Positions 26,793-35,928 of a stretch of 64,000 bases of DNA are shown piece by piece. Each line of letters begins with the position of its first letter. The first letter of the stretch is position 1. The notes beneath the pieces are model-generated. The model was given only the letters and a program-made list of their open reading frames with translations, had not been told where the DNA came from and ran no database searches. A program made the position numbers and the translations under genes. The DNA comes from Bin80 sp965207565 (lineage in GTDB: Bacteria > Bacteroidota > Rhodothermia > Rhodothermales > Bin80), in NCBI GenBank assembly GCA_965207565.1, contig CBDBMQ010000025.1, positions 1-64,000 on the forward strand, read 5' to 3'.

Positions 26793-28199
26793 TTAAAAAT
26801 ACTGCCCAGTTACTACAATAAAGATAAGGACAATGAGTACGGCCAGCGGGCAAACGACCTTAACCAAGAAGCCGACAACCTCACGCCCGGGCATAGGGAA
26901 TTTACGATCACCGCCATCTTCAAGGGAAGCCAGGAATTTGGGAACGCCCCATGCCCATGCGACTCCGATACAAATCAGAAACGCTCCGATACTCAGTGAA
27001 TAATTCCCCCAGATATTATTGTTCAGGGTTAGAAAATCAAGGTTGAATGGCAGGATAGAACCTTCGCCTCCACTCAGTGCCGGTGCTGCTCCGAACGCAA
27101 GTGCGGAAGGCACGGCCAGAACAAAGCAAAATCCAGAAACCACTGCTGCCGCCCGATTCCGTTTCCAGCCCTTTTCGTCTACAAAATATGCAACAACGAC
27201 CTCAAGAAGGCTAACGGTCGAGGTCAGTGCAGCAATCGCGAGTAGCGAGAAAAATGCTACAGCGAAGACAGTTCCCAGGGGCATCTGGTTAAAGATGGTC
27301 GGAAGAACCACGAATACGAGGCCCGGACCGGCAAGAGGGTCTGCGTTTGCAAAGAAGAGGGTTGGGAAAATAATGAGTCCAGCCAACAGGGCAATCCCGG
27401 TGTCGGCCGCTGCAATAAAGATGCCTGACTTCCAGAGATTCTCCCGTTTAGAGACATAGGATCCATAGGTGATCATTGCCCCCATCCCCAGGCTTAAGCT
27501 GAACAGCGCCTGTCCAAGTGCCCCCATGACCACATTCAAGCTCAGTTTAGACCAGTCGGGAGTGAAGAGATAGACCAGTCCGTCCATGCCTCCCTGGAGG
27601 CTGACCGCTCGAATTGCCATTGCAATCAGCAGCACAAAAAGGGCTGGCATCAACAGTGTAGTTGCCCGTTCAATCCCCTTGGAAACACCTCCTCGCACCA
27701 CGAACAGGGTCAACAGTAAGAACAGCCCGCTCAACAGGATAGGCCAGAAAGGATCTGCCACGAAGGAGTTGAAGATGGCTCCACTGGTTTCTCCATCCTG
27801 TGCCTGTGTCAATGTCCCGGATACAGCCTTGCCAAGATATCCTAACGTCCAGCCGGCGATGACGGAGTAAAAGGCAAGTATGCCTGCGCCCGTCAAAACT
27901 CCAAGACCTCCCACATAAGGCCAGTATTTTCCAGGGATCAACGCCTTAAATGCACCGACCGGGTTGCGTCTTGATTCGCGGCCCAGGCTGAGTTCAGCCA
28001 ATAGCACCGGGAGGCCAATTGCAAGAACAAAAAACAGGTAGATCAGGACAAATAAGCCTCCACCGCCTTCTGCCACAGAATAGGGGAAGCGCCAGATATT
28101 TCCCAATCCAATCGCACTTCCGGCGGCGGCCAGAATAAAGCCCATCCGTCCGCTCCATTGTTCGCGACCATTCGCGCCGCCTTGTTGAAGTGATGCCAT
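26793..28199 (-). CDS. Sodium-dependent transporter, NSS/SNF family
   Basis: A 468-residue polytopic inner-membrane symporter with about eleven transmembrane segments. The family signature is present in the first helix as GSAIGLGNIWRFPYSVAEGG, with the unwound substrate and sodium site. Later segments include VFVVLPTIFNQMPLGTVFAV, which is near helix 7. Bacterial members take up amino acids such as leucine, tyrosine or tryptophan with sodium. The substrate cannot be read from sequence. The sodium coupling would suit a marine or saline habitat. Confidence 0.9.
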   Translation of the reverse strand: MASLQQGGANGREQWSGRMGFILAAAGSAIGLGNIWRFPYSVAEGGGGLFVLIYLFFVLAIGLPVLLAELSLGRESRRNPVGAFKALIPGKYWPYVGGLGVLTGAGILAFYSVIAGWTLGYLGKAVSGTLTQAQDGETSGAIFNSFVADPFWPILLSGLFLLLTLFVVRGGVSKGIERATTLLMPALFVLLIAMAIRAVSLQGGMDGLVYLFTPDWSKLSLNVVMGALGQALFSLSLGMGAMITYGSYVSKRENLWKSGIFIAAADTGIALLAGLIIFPTLFFANADPLAGPGLVFVVLPTIFNQMPLGTVFAVAFFSLLAIAALTSTVSLLEVVVAYFVDEKGWKRNRAAAVVSGFCFVLAVPSALAFGAAPALSGGEGSILPFNLDFLTLNNNIWGNYSLSIGAFLICIGVAWAWGVPKFLASLEDGGDRKFPMPGREVVGFLVKVVCPLAVLIVLIFIVVTGQYF

Positions 28200-28460
28200 G
28201 ATCTCTATTTTTGCTCTGAGTTACTTGTGAAGATAGGTTTTCACTGAGAATAACGCCTAAGATAAAGAACTACGGGGATTGCAAGTTGCCTTGGAGATCA
28301 ATTCGCGAAGTTTGTCAAAAGCAACCTAGTCCGACGAGAGTAACCAACAACGAGTTCAGACTTCTGTCACAGGGCAGGGAGCGATTGGATAGGGAATCGA
28401 CCGCGTATTGATGGATGGATACGGAATTTTTACGTGATACATCGGGAATAATCCATTTTT

Positions 28461-29045
28461 CTAGAAAGGAAGGTCATCCTCCGGTACGTGTGATGGAGGA
28501 GAGCTTTCTACCGTCGGTGGTCTCTGCTGAGTTGGGGGCTGTTGCGGGGGAGGCGCAGGTTGTTGGGGAGGTCCAGGTTGTTGAGCTGCAGGAGCAGGCT
28601 GTTGAGCTGCAGGAGCAGGCTGTTGAGCGGGGGTCTGGTAGGTAGCAGGTTGGCCCTGCTGAGGCTGCGTATATCCACCTTGTGCTCCCTGATGCGTCTG
28701 ATGTCCGCCCGTGGCATCCAGCACGAATACATTTTGCGCATTTATTTCCGTGACCCATTTTCGGTTTCCGTCGCGGTCTTCATAAGAGCGGTTTCGAATA
28801 CTCCCTTCTACAAATATGCGAGAGTTTGTGTGGGCCTGATTTTTAAGCATCTCCGCTTTTTTCCCCCAAACGACTACGCTATGCGTGGATTTGCTCTCTG
28901 TGGGATTCCCATCCCGGTTGACATAGGTCTCGGTTACTGCAACACGAAACGAACAGATTGCCGTGTTGTTTTGGGTGTGACGAAGGACAGGTTCTTCTTC
29001 AATGCGTCCAATGAGGACGACTTTATTTACATTTATGTCTTGCAT
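28461..29045 (-). CDS. ssb: Single-stranded DNA-binding protein
   Basis: A 194-residue SSB. The N-terminal OB fold (about 1-105) starts VNKVVLIGRIEEEPVLRHTQ and contains FRVAVTE and HSVVVWGKKAEM. A low-complexity linker rich in Gln, Pro and Ala follows, and the tail ends DDLPF, the interaction tip that recruits RecO, PriA and other partners. The linker contains a 21-base tandem duplication (QPAPAAQ repeated). The protein coats single-stranded DNA in replication and repair. It is divergent from mazG. Confidence 0.95.
   Translation of the reverse strand: MQDINVNKVVLIGRIEEEPVLRHTQNNTAICSFRVAVTETYVNRDGNPTESKSTHSVVVWGKKAEMLKNQAHTNSRIFVEGSIRNRSYEDRDGNRKWVTEINAQNVFVLDATGGHQTHQGAQGGYTQPQQGQPATYQTPAQQPAPAAQQPAPAAQQPGPPQQPAPPPQQPPTQQRPPTVESSPPSHVPEDDLPF
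28580..28621 (-). repeat. 21-bp tandem duplication in the ssb linker
   Basis: Two perfect 21-base units start at 28580 and 28601, followed by a partial third. Each encodes seven residues of the Pro/Gln/Ala linker on the minus strand, so gain or loss of a unit keeps the frame. Expansion here would change only linker length. Confidence 0.8.
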
Positions 29046-29157
29046 GGGTTACGTTAAGAAGGATGTTAAAACATTGGTCCGCCTTTGAAACGCATCAGAT
29101 AGAAAAACGTCCCCATGAGACCAACGCGGACTAAAATTCCAATACAGCCCCAGATTA

Positions 29158-29952
29158 ATGCTTCGAGAAATCTATAATCAGAAATACTCAGAGGTTAATG
29201 ACTCGACCCCCCAGTGGGCCCTCTTAGTCAATGTAGTTCGTCAACTCAGAAAACTATGCCCATGGGATCGGAAGCAGACACACGCCTCACTGCGCCATTT
29301 GCTGATTGAAGAGGCATACGAAACCGTTGAAGCACTTGATCAAGGGGATATGCAGGAACTCAGCACAGAACTGGGAGATCTGCTATTGCAAATCATCCTG
29401 CACAGCATCATTGCGGAAGAGGCCGAACAGTTTGATCTGGCCGATGTGATTACGGCAACCATCGATAAGATGGTTCGGCGCCATCCACATGTATTTGGTC
29501 AGGTTCATGTTTCGGGGGTCGAAGAAGTGCTCCAGAATTGGGAATCCCTCAAGGCAAAAGAGCGAAAGGGACAGTCCGTGCTAAGCGGTGTGCCCGCTGG
29601 GTTACCTGCGCTCCTGTCCGCTTACCGGATGCAGGAAAAAGCTGCGAGTGTTGGGTTTGATTTTCCCAATCAGGAAAGTACCTGGGCCAAGGTCGAAGAG
29701 GAAATTCAGGAATTTAAGACAGCAGGCTCGGAGGATGAACGCGAGGACGAGTTTGGAGATTTGCTTTTTGCATTGGTCAATTATGCGCGAAAAAATCAAA
29801 TCAATCCAGAAGATGCGCTCAGAGCTGCGAACCGTCGCTTCCGTGGTCGGTTCGAATACATAGAGGCAAATGTGCCGGACATGGGGGCAGCAGAGTTAGA
29901 AGAATTGGATCTGCACTGGGAGGCATCGAAATGCCGGAACCAGAAGATGTAA
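29158..29952 (+). CDS. mazG: Nucleoside triphosphate pyrophosphohydrolase
   Basis: A 264-residue MazG with two all-alpha NTP-PPase domains. The first has CPWDRKQTH, then the metal ligands in EEAYETVEAL and ELGDLLLQII. The second has EFGDLLFALVNYARK. It hydrolyses NTPs and dNTPs to monophosphates, removing abnormal nucleotides and affecting ppGpp levels in E. coli. The start ATG 29158 gives about 30 residues before the conserved core, which is normal. It stands alone, divergent from ssb. Confidence 0.92.
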   Translation: MLREIYNQKYSEVNDSTPQWALLVNVVRQLRKLCPWDRKQTHASLRHLLIEEAYETVEALDQGDMQELSTELGDLLLQIILHSIIAEEAEQFDLADVITATIDKMVRRHPHVFGQVHVSGVEEVLQNWESLKAKERKGQSVLSGVPAGLPALLSAYRMQEKAASVGFDFPNQESTWAKVEEEIQEFKTAGSEDEREDEFGDLLFALVNYARKNQINPEDALRAANRRFRGRFEYIEANVPDMGAAELEELDLHWEASKCRNQKM

Positions 29953-30280
29953 TCTGATCGTTTCCTTTGATTGTTTATCCCCTAGAAACTAAACCATGTT
30001 CAATCCGTACACGGCGCGGGTGTGGTCATATATGGCCACCTGATTATCCATGTCAACGAGAGTACATGGAAAGCACCTCACTTTGTTCTAAAGATTTTTA
30101 TATTCCCTTATATTATTATTGCATCATTGTATGATGTGTGATGTATGATGTGCGGCGTGATTTATTTGCCGTCTGAGAGTATTATCTTCTGCAGGAAGGG
30201 CTTTCTCTCTTGCGGGGAATCACCCTTGCTTGGGGCGTGAGCGTGCGTCTACTTAACTTCAGAAACAAATTTTCGAACAA
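29953..30280. other. Intergenic region upstream of the TonB receptor
   Basis: No gene is seen. The middle (30090-30160) is AT-rich and holds a short palindrome and a 10-base direct repeat, described separately. The last 80 bases before the receptor ATG are more GC-rich. No recognised riboswitch fold is apparent. Confidence 0.5.
30122..30152. promoter_or_regulatory. Palindrome plus direct repeat, possible operator
   Basis: CATCAT-TGT-ATGATG at 30122-30136 is a perfect 6+3+6 inverted repeat. GTATGATGTG occurs at 30129-30138 and again at 30143-30152, 14 bases apart. The block lies about 130 bases before the TonB receptor start, in an AT-rich stretch that could be its promoter. Binding by a regulator is inference. 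Confidence 0.3.
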
Positions 30281-33187
30281 ATGAAACAACTTGCTACTTC
30301 CGTTTTATTGGCACTTGGACTATTCATTGTCCCCCTTGTGGCGGCTCAGGTTACTGTGACTGGCACAGTCACAGATGCTGCAACGAGTCAGCCGTTCCCC
30401 GGTGTACAAGTTATTATCCAAGGCACCTTGGATGGTACCGTCACCGATTCCGAGGGCATGTACTCAATCTCAGGTGTTGCTGTTGGCAGCACATTGGAAT
30501 TTCGCTTTGTGGGATATAGAACTCAAGAAGTTCTCGTTTCAGGGGACACGAATGAGATCAACGTGCAACTGAGTGAAAGCGTCTTGGAAATCGAGGAGGT
30601 TGTCGTTGTGGGATCACGTCGATTACCGAGGCTTGTAAAGGATTCCGCCGTTCCGGTTGACGTTTTTGGTCCCAGGGACCTGGCTTCCCAGACCAGCACA
30701 GACCTTGATGATATCCTTCGCAACCAGATTCCTTCTTACAATGTACAGCGCCACGGAATTGATGATGAGGCAACGTTAGTCAGACCCATTACGCTTCGGG
30801 GGCTCTCTCCCGATAATGTTGTTGTGCTGGTCAATGGCAAGAGACGCCATCGTTCAGCATCAATGGCCCTTCTTGGCAGTTCCCTAAACACAGGGTCCCA
30901 AGGGGCGGATATGAACATGATTCCAAGTATTGCGCTGAAGCAGGTTGAGGTACTTCGGGATGGTGCAGCGGCACAGTATGGTGCCGATGCCGTAGCTGGG
31001 GTATTCAACATGCAACTTCGTGATAATAATCAAGGAGTACATGTCCGGTTGCAAGGTGGCCAGTTCGCAGGTGGAGAGGATATAGTCCCAACTGGAATTA
31101 CAGCTTCAAATGGGCTGCGCCAACACGAATCCTCGGGTTCTGGTAGAAATTTTCTGGCAGCCGTTAATGTGGGGCTTCCCCTGACGGAAAGGGGCTTTGT
31201 GAATCTAAGCCTCGAATATCGCAATGCGAACCCAACAATTCGAAGTGGACTTCGTCGGGATGAAGGTTTGTTGCTCCAAAGAGGCTATCCCCTCAACAAT
31301 CCTGCTCAAATTTGGGGAGGCCCGGATGTGAGCAATTCTGTTATTGGTTTTGTAAATGCGGGAATTGATGTCGGCAGCAACGCACATATCTATGCATTTG
31401 GTGGCTATGGACAGCGTAAATCAGAAGGTGGTTTCTATTTCCGTGCTCCCGGCACGTCCAGTGCGCGAGGTTCTGTCTTCCGGTTTGGCGGTGGCGCGGA
31501 TGCGGTCCGTGCCGTTGCAGATCTGAACGAAAATGACGATATCATATGCAGTGAACTGACTCCTAGTCTAGATTCGGACTTTGCGGCCGTGAGTAGCTTC
31601 ATTTCACAGTACAAGGGCCAATGCTTTCTCTTCAATGAATTGTTTCCGGGCGGCTTCACGCCACGCTTTGGTGCCGACATTTATGATTTGAGTGTAAATA
31701 CAGGTATTCGTGGCGGGGCAGACGATGGATTTCGTTGGGATCTAAGTTTTGCATATGGAAACAGTGACATAGACTATTTCATCTACAACACGATCAATGC
31801 ATCCATGGGGCCGGACAGCCCTACATCGTTTAAGCCTCGTGGATATGAGCAGCAGGAATTGACGCTTGCTGCAAGCGGATCCGTTCCTGTGGATGTTGGT
31901 GCGTTTGAGACTCCCCTCAATATTGCCTTTGGGTTGGAGTGGCACACAGAAGAATTTACCACAGAAGGTGGAGATGTGCCTTCGTACCAGGTTGGAAGAT
32001 ATGGTGCTCAAGGGTTCAGTGTTGGTTCCAATGGGTATCAGGGTTTGAATCCAAAATTTGCTGGCTCATGGGACCGGCCGAATATCTCCGCTTATGTTGA
32101 CTTGGAGACGGACGTAAATACTCGCTTGACGTTGGGGGTTGCCACCCGGTATGAAAATTATTACAATGATTTCGGATCAACATTGACCGGGAAGCTTGCA
32201 GGATTGTTCCGTGTAACCAATGGTTTCCGCCTCCGGGCCTCGGCATCAACAGGCTTCCGGGCACCTACACCGGGACAGGCAAATCTCTGGGCATTGCAGA
32301 CAGCACTTTCCGGCGAAGGTGATCAACTTGTGGAAACAGGGCAGCTTCCGCCAACTCACCCGATTTCCAGTGCTCTTGGTGGAGAAGAACTTACCGAGGA
32401 AACGGCCCAGAGCATTACGCTGGGAACGATTATAGATCTGTCGTCAAATCTTACGCTTACCCTGGATTATTTTAACATCTCATTGAAGGACAGGATTTCC
32501 CTTACCGGCAATATTTCAATCACAAAGGAAATCCAGGATATTATGGACAACGCCGGCCTTTTGGGTGGTGTAGAGAATTTGCAGGAAGTAAAATTCTTCT
32601 CTAACGACTATGATACACGCACCCAGGGCATAGACCTTCTCCTTGCGTATGACATCGAGAGTGAGTCAGGGAATGCAACGCAGGCCACACTCGCATGGAA
32701 CTGGACAAGCACAACGCTGACTTCCTTTTCTGCACCTCAGTCGATTAGCACGTTCCTTGATCAGAAGCTCAGTTCTCCATTTACAATCAGCTTGCTTACC
32801 GCGCGTCGGCAACTTGAAATTGAAGACCTGAATCCAAAGAATCGTATCGTATTAATGGGGCGTCATATACGTGGTGCAGTCCAGGGCATGTTACGTCTGA
32901 GCTACTATGATGGCTGGTTTGCCTGCCGCAATAACAGTAACGCGTGTGCGAACAGCTCTGGGAGTCTATTGGATGAGTATGATGGGGCGGTTATTGCGGA
33001 TGCTGAAATTGGTTATCGTTTTCTTGAAAATTATCGTGTCTCTCTTGGGGTAGATAATTTGTTCGATACGGTACCAGATGCACATTCAGATGAAACTCTG
33101 AGTCAGGGGAATATTCGTCCAGAAAGTACCCCTTGGGACTATAATGGACGTGCTTATGTTCTTCGCCTGGTCGCAGATCTATTCTAG
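30281..33187 (+). CDS. TonB-dependent outer-membrane receptor
   Basis: A 968-residue receptor. A signal peptide (LALGLFIVPLVAAQ) is followed by a carboxypeptidase-regulatory-like domain at about 25-105 (VTGTVTDAATSQPFPGVQV, VGYRTQEVLV). The plug follows at about 120-260 (LVNGKRRHRSA, VEVLRDGAAAQYGADAVAGV). The rest is a 22-strand type barrel ending in Phe (VLRLVADLF), as expected for Bam-assembled proteins. The GLSPDNVVVLVNGKRRH wording recalls receptors annotated for siderophores or vitamin B12, but the substrate is unknown. It stands alone, with no SusD partner, followed by a clear terminator. Confidence 0.92.
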   Translation: MKQLATSVLLALGLFIVPLVAAQVTVTGTVTDAATSQPFPGVQVIIQGTLDGTVTDSEGMYSISGVAVGSTLEFRFVGYRTQEVLVSGDTNEINVQLSESVLEIEEVVVVGSRRLPRLVKDSAVPVDVFGPRDLASQTSTDLDDILRNQIPSYNVQRHGIDDEATLVRPITLRGLSPDNVVVLVNGKRRHRSASMALLGSSLNTGSQGADMNMIPSIALKQVEVLRDGAAAQYGADAVAGVFNMQLRDNNQGVHVRLQGGQFAGGEDIVPTGITASNGLRQHESSGSGRNFLAAVNVGLPLTERGFVNLSLEYRNANPTIRSGLRRDEGLLLQRGYPLNNPAQIWGGPDVSNSVIGFVNAGIDVGSNAHIYAFGGYGQRKSEGGFYFRAPGTSSARGSVFRFGGGADAVRAVADLNENDDIICSELTPSLDSDFAAVSSFISQYKGQCFLFNELFPGGFTPRFGADIYDLSVNTGIRGGADDGFRWDLSFAYGNSDIDYFIYNTINASMGPDSPTSFKPRGYEQQELTLAASGSVPVDVGAFETPLNIAFGLEWHTEEFTTEGGDVPSYQVGRYGAQGFSVGSNGYQGLNPKFAGSWDRPNISAYVDLETDVNTRLTLGVATRYENYYNDFGSTLTGKLAGLFRVTNGFRLRASASTGFRAPTPGQANLWALQTALSGEGDQLVETGQLPPTHPISSALGGEELTEETAQSITLGTIIDLSSNLTLTLDYFNISLKDRISLTGNISITKEIQDIMDNAGLLGGVENLQEVKFFSNDYDTRTQGIDLLLAYDIESESGNATQATLAWNWTSTTLTSFSAPQSISTFLDQKLSSPFTISLLTARRQLEIEDLNPKNRIVLMGRHIRGAVQGMLRLSYYDGWFACRNNSNACANSSGSLLDEYDGAVIADAEIGYRFLENYRVSLGVDNLFDTVPDAHSDETLSQGNIRPESTPWDYNGRAYVLRLVADLF

Positions 33188-33209
33188 GCTACGGGCTTAA
33201 TTGAATAAT

Positions 33210-33246
33210 AAAAGCCTCGGGGGTTTCCTCGGGGCTTTTGTTGTTT
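33210..33246 (+). terminator. Rho-independent terminator of the TonB receptor gene
   Basis: AAAAGCC at 33210 pairs with GGCTTTT ending at 33239. The stem is extended inward by further GC and GU pairs to a short TTT-containing loop, and TTGTTTT follows. It lies 23 bases after the receptor stop. Confidence 0.8.
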
Positions 33247-33282
33247 TAGCCGAGTTCTGACAAGACTGGCAGCGGCCGAGGT

Positions 33283-33348
33283 CATGGGATGCTGATTGCT
33301 CGTACATGGGATGCTGATTGCTCGTACATGGGATGCTGATTGCTCGTA
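33283..33348. repeat. 22-bp satellite array, left part (3 copies)
   Basis: Three perfect 22-base units start at 33283, 33305 and 33327 (core ATGGGATGCTGATTGCTCG). The array is cut by the IS at 33352 and continues at 35495. The period is not a multiple of three and there are no spacers, so it is neither coding nor a CRISPR array. Confidence 0.9.
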
Positions 33349-33351
33349 CAT

Positions 33352-35491
33352 CTGAACTTCCCCCCATTTCACTAGGGGTTTCCTCTTTTTGTTCTGATTT
33401 CAGGCCATAGGGCCGGTTATTTCGGCTTCTGCAAGGTCCTATTTGGTCTTATTTTGGTTCTGTTGTGGGTTTTCCGCGATGGATATTCTGTATTTGGCAT
33501 GATTTCGGGGAAATTTTGGGTTTATTTTGTGTACCCATGTATATTTCGTTGAATTTCAGAACTTAATGGATCTTTAATGAGTATATACTCTAGTTATTTC
33601 GTATATTATGCCAAGTTGTTATTAACCTTTGTACCCATGTATGTAGAACGGATCCCCAACCGAAATTCCAACCCCACATGGCTCATCCGTGAGTCCAAGC
33701 GCGAGGGAAATAAAATCATTAAAACCACCCTCGCCAATATCACCAACCTCCCCCGGGAAGTCATTGATGGGATCCGAATTCTCCTCAAAGGCGGAACCGC
33801 CGTCCAATCGTTTGACAATGCCTTTGCCATTCAAAGCAGCAAGAACCACGGACATGTCGCCGCCGTACTGGGCGTTATGAAGCAGCTCCAGCTGCCCGAA
33901 CTGATTGCACCGAAGAATTCCCGCTTCCGCCGACTCATCCTCGGCATGATTGCCGCACGCGTGATCAAGCCGGCCAGCAAGCTCTCCACCAGTGCCATGC
34001 TGGATGTGGAACATGCGTCCACCACGCTCAATGAAGAACTTGGACTCAAACGCGTGGATGAAGATGATCTCTATGATGCGATGGATGAACTGTTCAAACG
34101 CAAAACCGACATTGAGTGTCGTTTGGCGAAACGACATCTCAAGGAGGGGAGTCTGGTGCTCTACGATGTGACCAGCAGTTATGTGGAAGGCGAGAAAAAT
34201 GAATGGGCGACCTATGGCTACAACCGGGACAAGAAGGAGGGCAAGAAGCAGATTGTCTATGGGCTGATGACCGATCCAGAGGGCTGTCCGGTGTCGGTGG
34301 AGGTGTTTCGCGGCAATACCTCAGACATCCGTACGCTGCGCGCTCAGGTGGACAAGATTCAGAACACCTTTGCACTCAAGCATGTGGTGTTGGTCGGAGA
34401 TCGCGGGATCCTGAAGCAGAAGCAGATTCAGGAGGAGATCCTGCCTGTGGGACTGGACTGGATCACGGCAATGCAAAAGAGCGAGATTCGTGATGTGGTG
34501 GAGCAGGAGGGCATCCAAATGAGTCTATTTGATGAACAGGATCTGGTGGAGGTGCGCTGTGATCTGTATCCCAATGACCGCCTGGTGCTGTGCAGGAACC
34601 CCTTACAGGCGGCAAAGAGTCAGCAGACGCGGGAAGCATTGCTCGTGAAGACGCAGGAAAGACTGAACAAGACCGTTGAGTCGACCCAGCAGGGCCGGCT
34701 CAAAGATGCGGGAAAAATTGGGGTGCGGGTCGGGAGGGTATTCGAAAAGAACAAAATGGGGAAGTTTTTCAATCTGGAGATCCGGGAGGGACATTTTTCG
34801 TATACCCGCAATGAAGAAGCCATTCAGAAGGCGGAACGACTCGACGGCCTGTATGCTATTCGTAGCAGTCTGAAACCGGGGCCGGAAGTGGCCGAGTTGG
34901 TCACCAATTACAAACGCCTTTCCACGGTGGAGATGGCCTTCCGCACGATGAAATCCATGTCGTCACAGGTCCGTCCCATTCACCATCGCACCAAAGACCG
35001 GGTCGTTGCACATGTCTTTTTGTGCATGCTGGCCTACTATGTGGAATATCATCTGCGCCGGAAGCTGGCACCAATCCTGTTTGCGGAGGATGACCTGGAA
35101 GCAAAACGAGTGCAGCGCAAAAGTGTCGTCGAACCCGCCAAACCCTCGGAATCGGCGAAAAAGAAAGCCCAAACCAAACGAACCGCAACGGGCGAAAAGG
35201 TCTGGAGCTTTGCCGGTCTCATGGACGAACTCTCGAGGCTATGTCGAGTGATGGTCATTCCGAAGATTGGCTCGGATGCAACCCCCGAAGTCGTCATGGT
35301 TAAGAAAATCAGTTCCACCCAAAAGCAGGCATTCAAATTGCTGAACATCAAACTGCTGTAGGCATCGGTTCAACGAGCCGATGTAACCTCCTCCCAGACA
35401 ACCCCCTCTGGTCGTCGCCAATTATCCAAAAAAGCCCCAATTCTCCCGGGAATCTTGTGCCCTTGAGAAAACAAAAAGGGGGGAAGTTCAG
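33352..35491 (+). mobile_element. Complete IS1634-family insertion sequence (2,140 bp)
   Basis: The element has perfect 14-base terminal inverted repeats, CTGAACTTCCCCCC at 33352-33365 and GGGGGGAAGTTCAG at 35478-35491. It is flanked by the 6-base direct repeat GTACAT at 33346-33351 and 35492-35497. It carries one intact transposase gene. Insertion was into a unit of the 22-bp array: joining the two flanks and dropping one GTACAT restores an uninterrupted run of seven units. Intact ends and target duplication indicate a recent or still active element. Confidence 0.92.
33637..35361 (+). CDS. IS1634-family transposase
   Basis: A 574-residue DDE transposase. Triad motifs are LYDVTSSYVEG (Asp), VVLVGDRGILK (Asp) and STVEMAFRTMKS (Glu). 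The middle reads NRDKKEGKKQIVYGLMTDPE and RGNTSDIRTL as in IS1634 relatives. ATG 33637 (MYVERIPNRNSNPTW) is chosen because homologs begin this way; an upstream in-frame ATG at 33577 would add 20 atypical residues. A lysine-rich insertion near residue 510 (ESAKKKAQTKR) precedes the last helix. A small hairpin (CATCGG/CCGATG) at 35363-35383 may act as terminator. Confidence 0.92.
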   Translation: MYVERIPNRNSNPTWLIRESKREGNKIIKTTLANITNLPREVIDGIRILLKGGTAVQSFDNAFAIQSSKNHGHVAAVLGVMKQLQLPELIAPKNSRFRRLILGMIAARVIKPASKLSTSAMLDVEHASTTLNEELGLKRVDEDDLYDAMDELFKRKTDIECRLAKRHLKEGSLVLYDVTSSYVEGEKNEWATYGYNRDKKEGKKQIVYGLMTDPEGCPVSVEVFRGNTSDIRTLRAQVDKIQNTFALKHVVLVGDRGILKQKQIQEEILPVGLDWITAMQKSEIRDVVEQEGIQMSLFDEQDLVEVRCDLYPNDRLVLCRNPLQAAKSQQTREALLVKTQERLNKTVESTQQGRLKDAGKIGVRVGRVFEKNKMGKFFNLEIREGHFSYTRNEEAIQKAERLDGLYAIRSSLKPGPEVAELVTNYKRLSTVEMAFRTMKSMSSQVRPIHHRTKDRVVAHVFLCMLAYYVEYHLRRKLAPILFAEDDLEAKRVQRKSVVEPAKPSESAKKKAQTKRTATGEKVWSFAGLMDELSRLCRVMVIPKIGSDATPEVVMVKKISSTQKQAFKLLNIKLL

Positions 35492-35494
35492 GTA

Positions 35495-35582
35495 CATGGG
35501 ATGCTGATTGCTCGTACATGGGATGCTGATTGCTCGTACATGGGATGCTGATTGCTCGTACATGGGATGCTGATTGCTCGTA
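35495..35582. repeat. 22-bp satellite array, right part (4 copies)
   Basis: Four perfect units start at 35495, 35517, 35539 and 35561, in the same orientation as the left part, then CATGGGGG begins a fifth that diverges. Together with the left part this was one array of seven units before the IS arrived. Confidence 0.9.
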
Positions 35583-35928
35583 CATGGGGGCAAATACTTG
35601 TGGAGCAGTACCTACTGATTTGCGGAGTAAAGACGATTCTGAGTTATTCACAGTTTTGACCACGTAGTTCAATGACCTGATTCAAGCGTTGAATTTCTTC
35701 AAGGGGCGCAGACAAAGAACTTCTACTCAGTTACCATTTTTAAGCAACTTGAGAGTCCGGGTCTAAATTTTTGAACGGGTAGCGTTACAAAATTTAGGTG
35801 AGAGCGTATGATGGGGCTAGTGACTGGAGTTTAAGTCTACGGCAGCGCGTGCAAAGAGTAACTCCAGCCAGATTTGAAAAACACCGGTGAGGGGTAGGGA
35901 GTTAGACTGATCGCGATCTGGACATAGA
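35583..35928. other. Intergenic region before the ECF sigma gene
   Basis: There is no gene with support. The stretch presumably carries the promoter of the sigma/FecR/receptor operon. No clear consensus box can be assigned with confidence. Confidence 0.5.

Noticed and set aside
29066..29185. Short minus-strand membrane-like frame (WGCIGILVRVGLMGTFFYLM) overlapping the mazG start
   Set aside because: It has no start codon before its upstream stop and overlaps a conserved gene, although the hydrophobic run is striking.
33283..35582. 22-bp repeats as a CRISPR array or as a coding repeat
   Set aside because: Units abut with no spacers, and the period of 22 is not a multiple of three; the translated minus-strand repeat is only a by-product.
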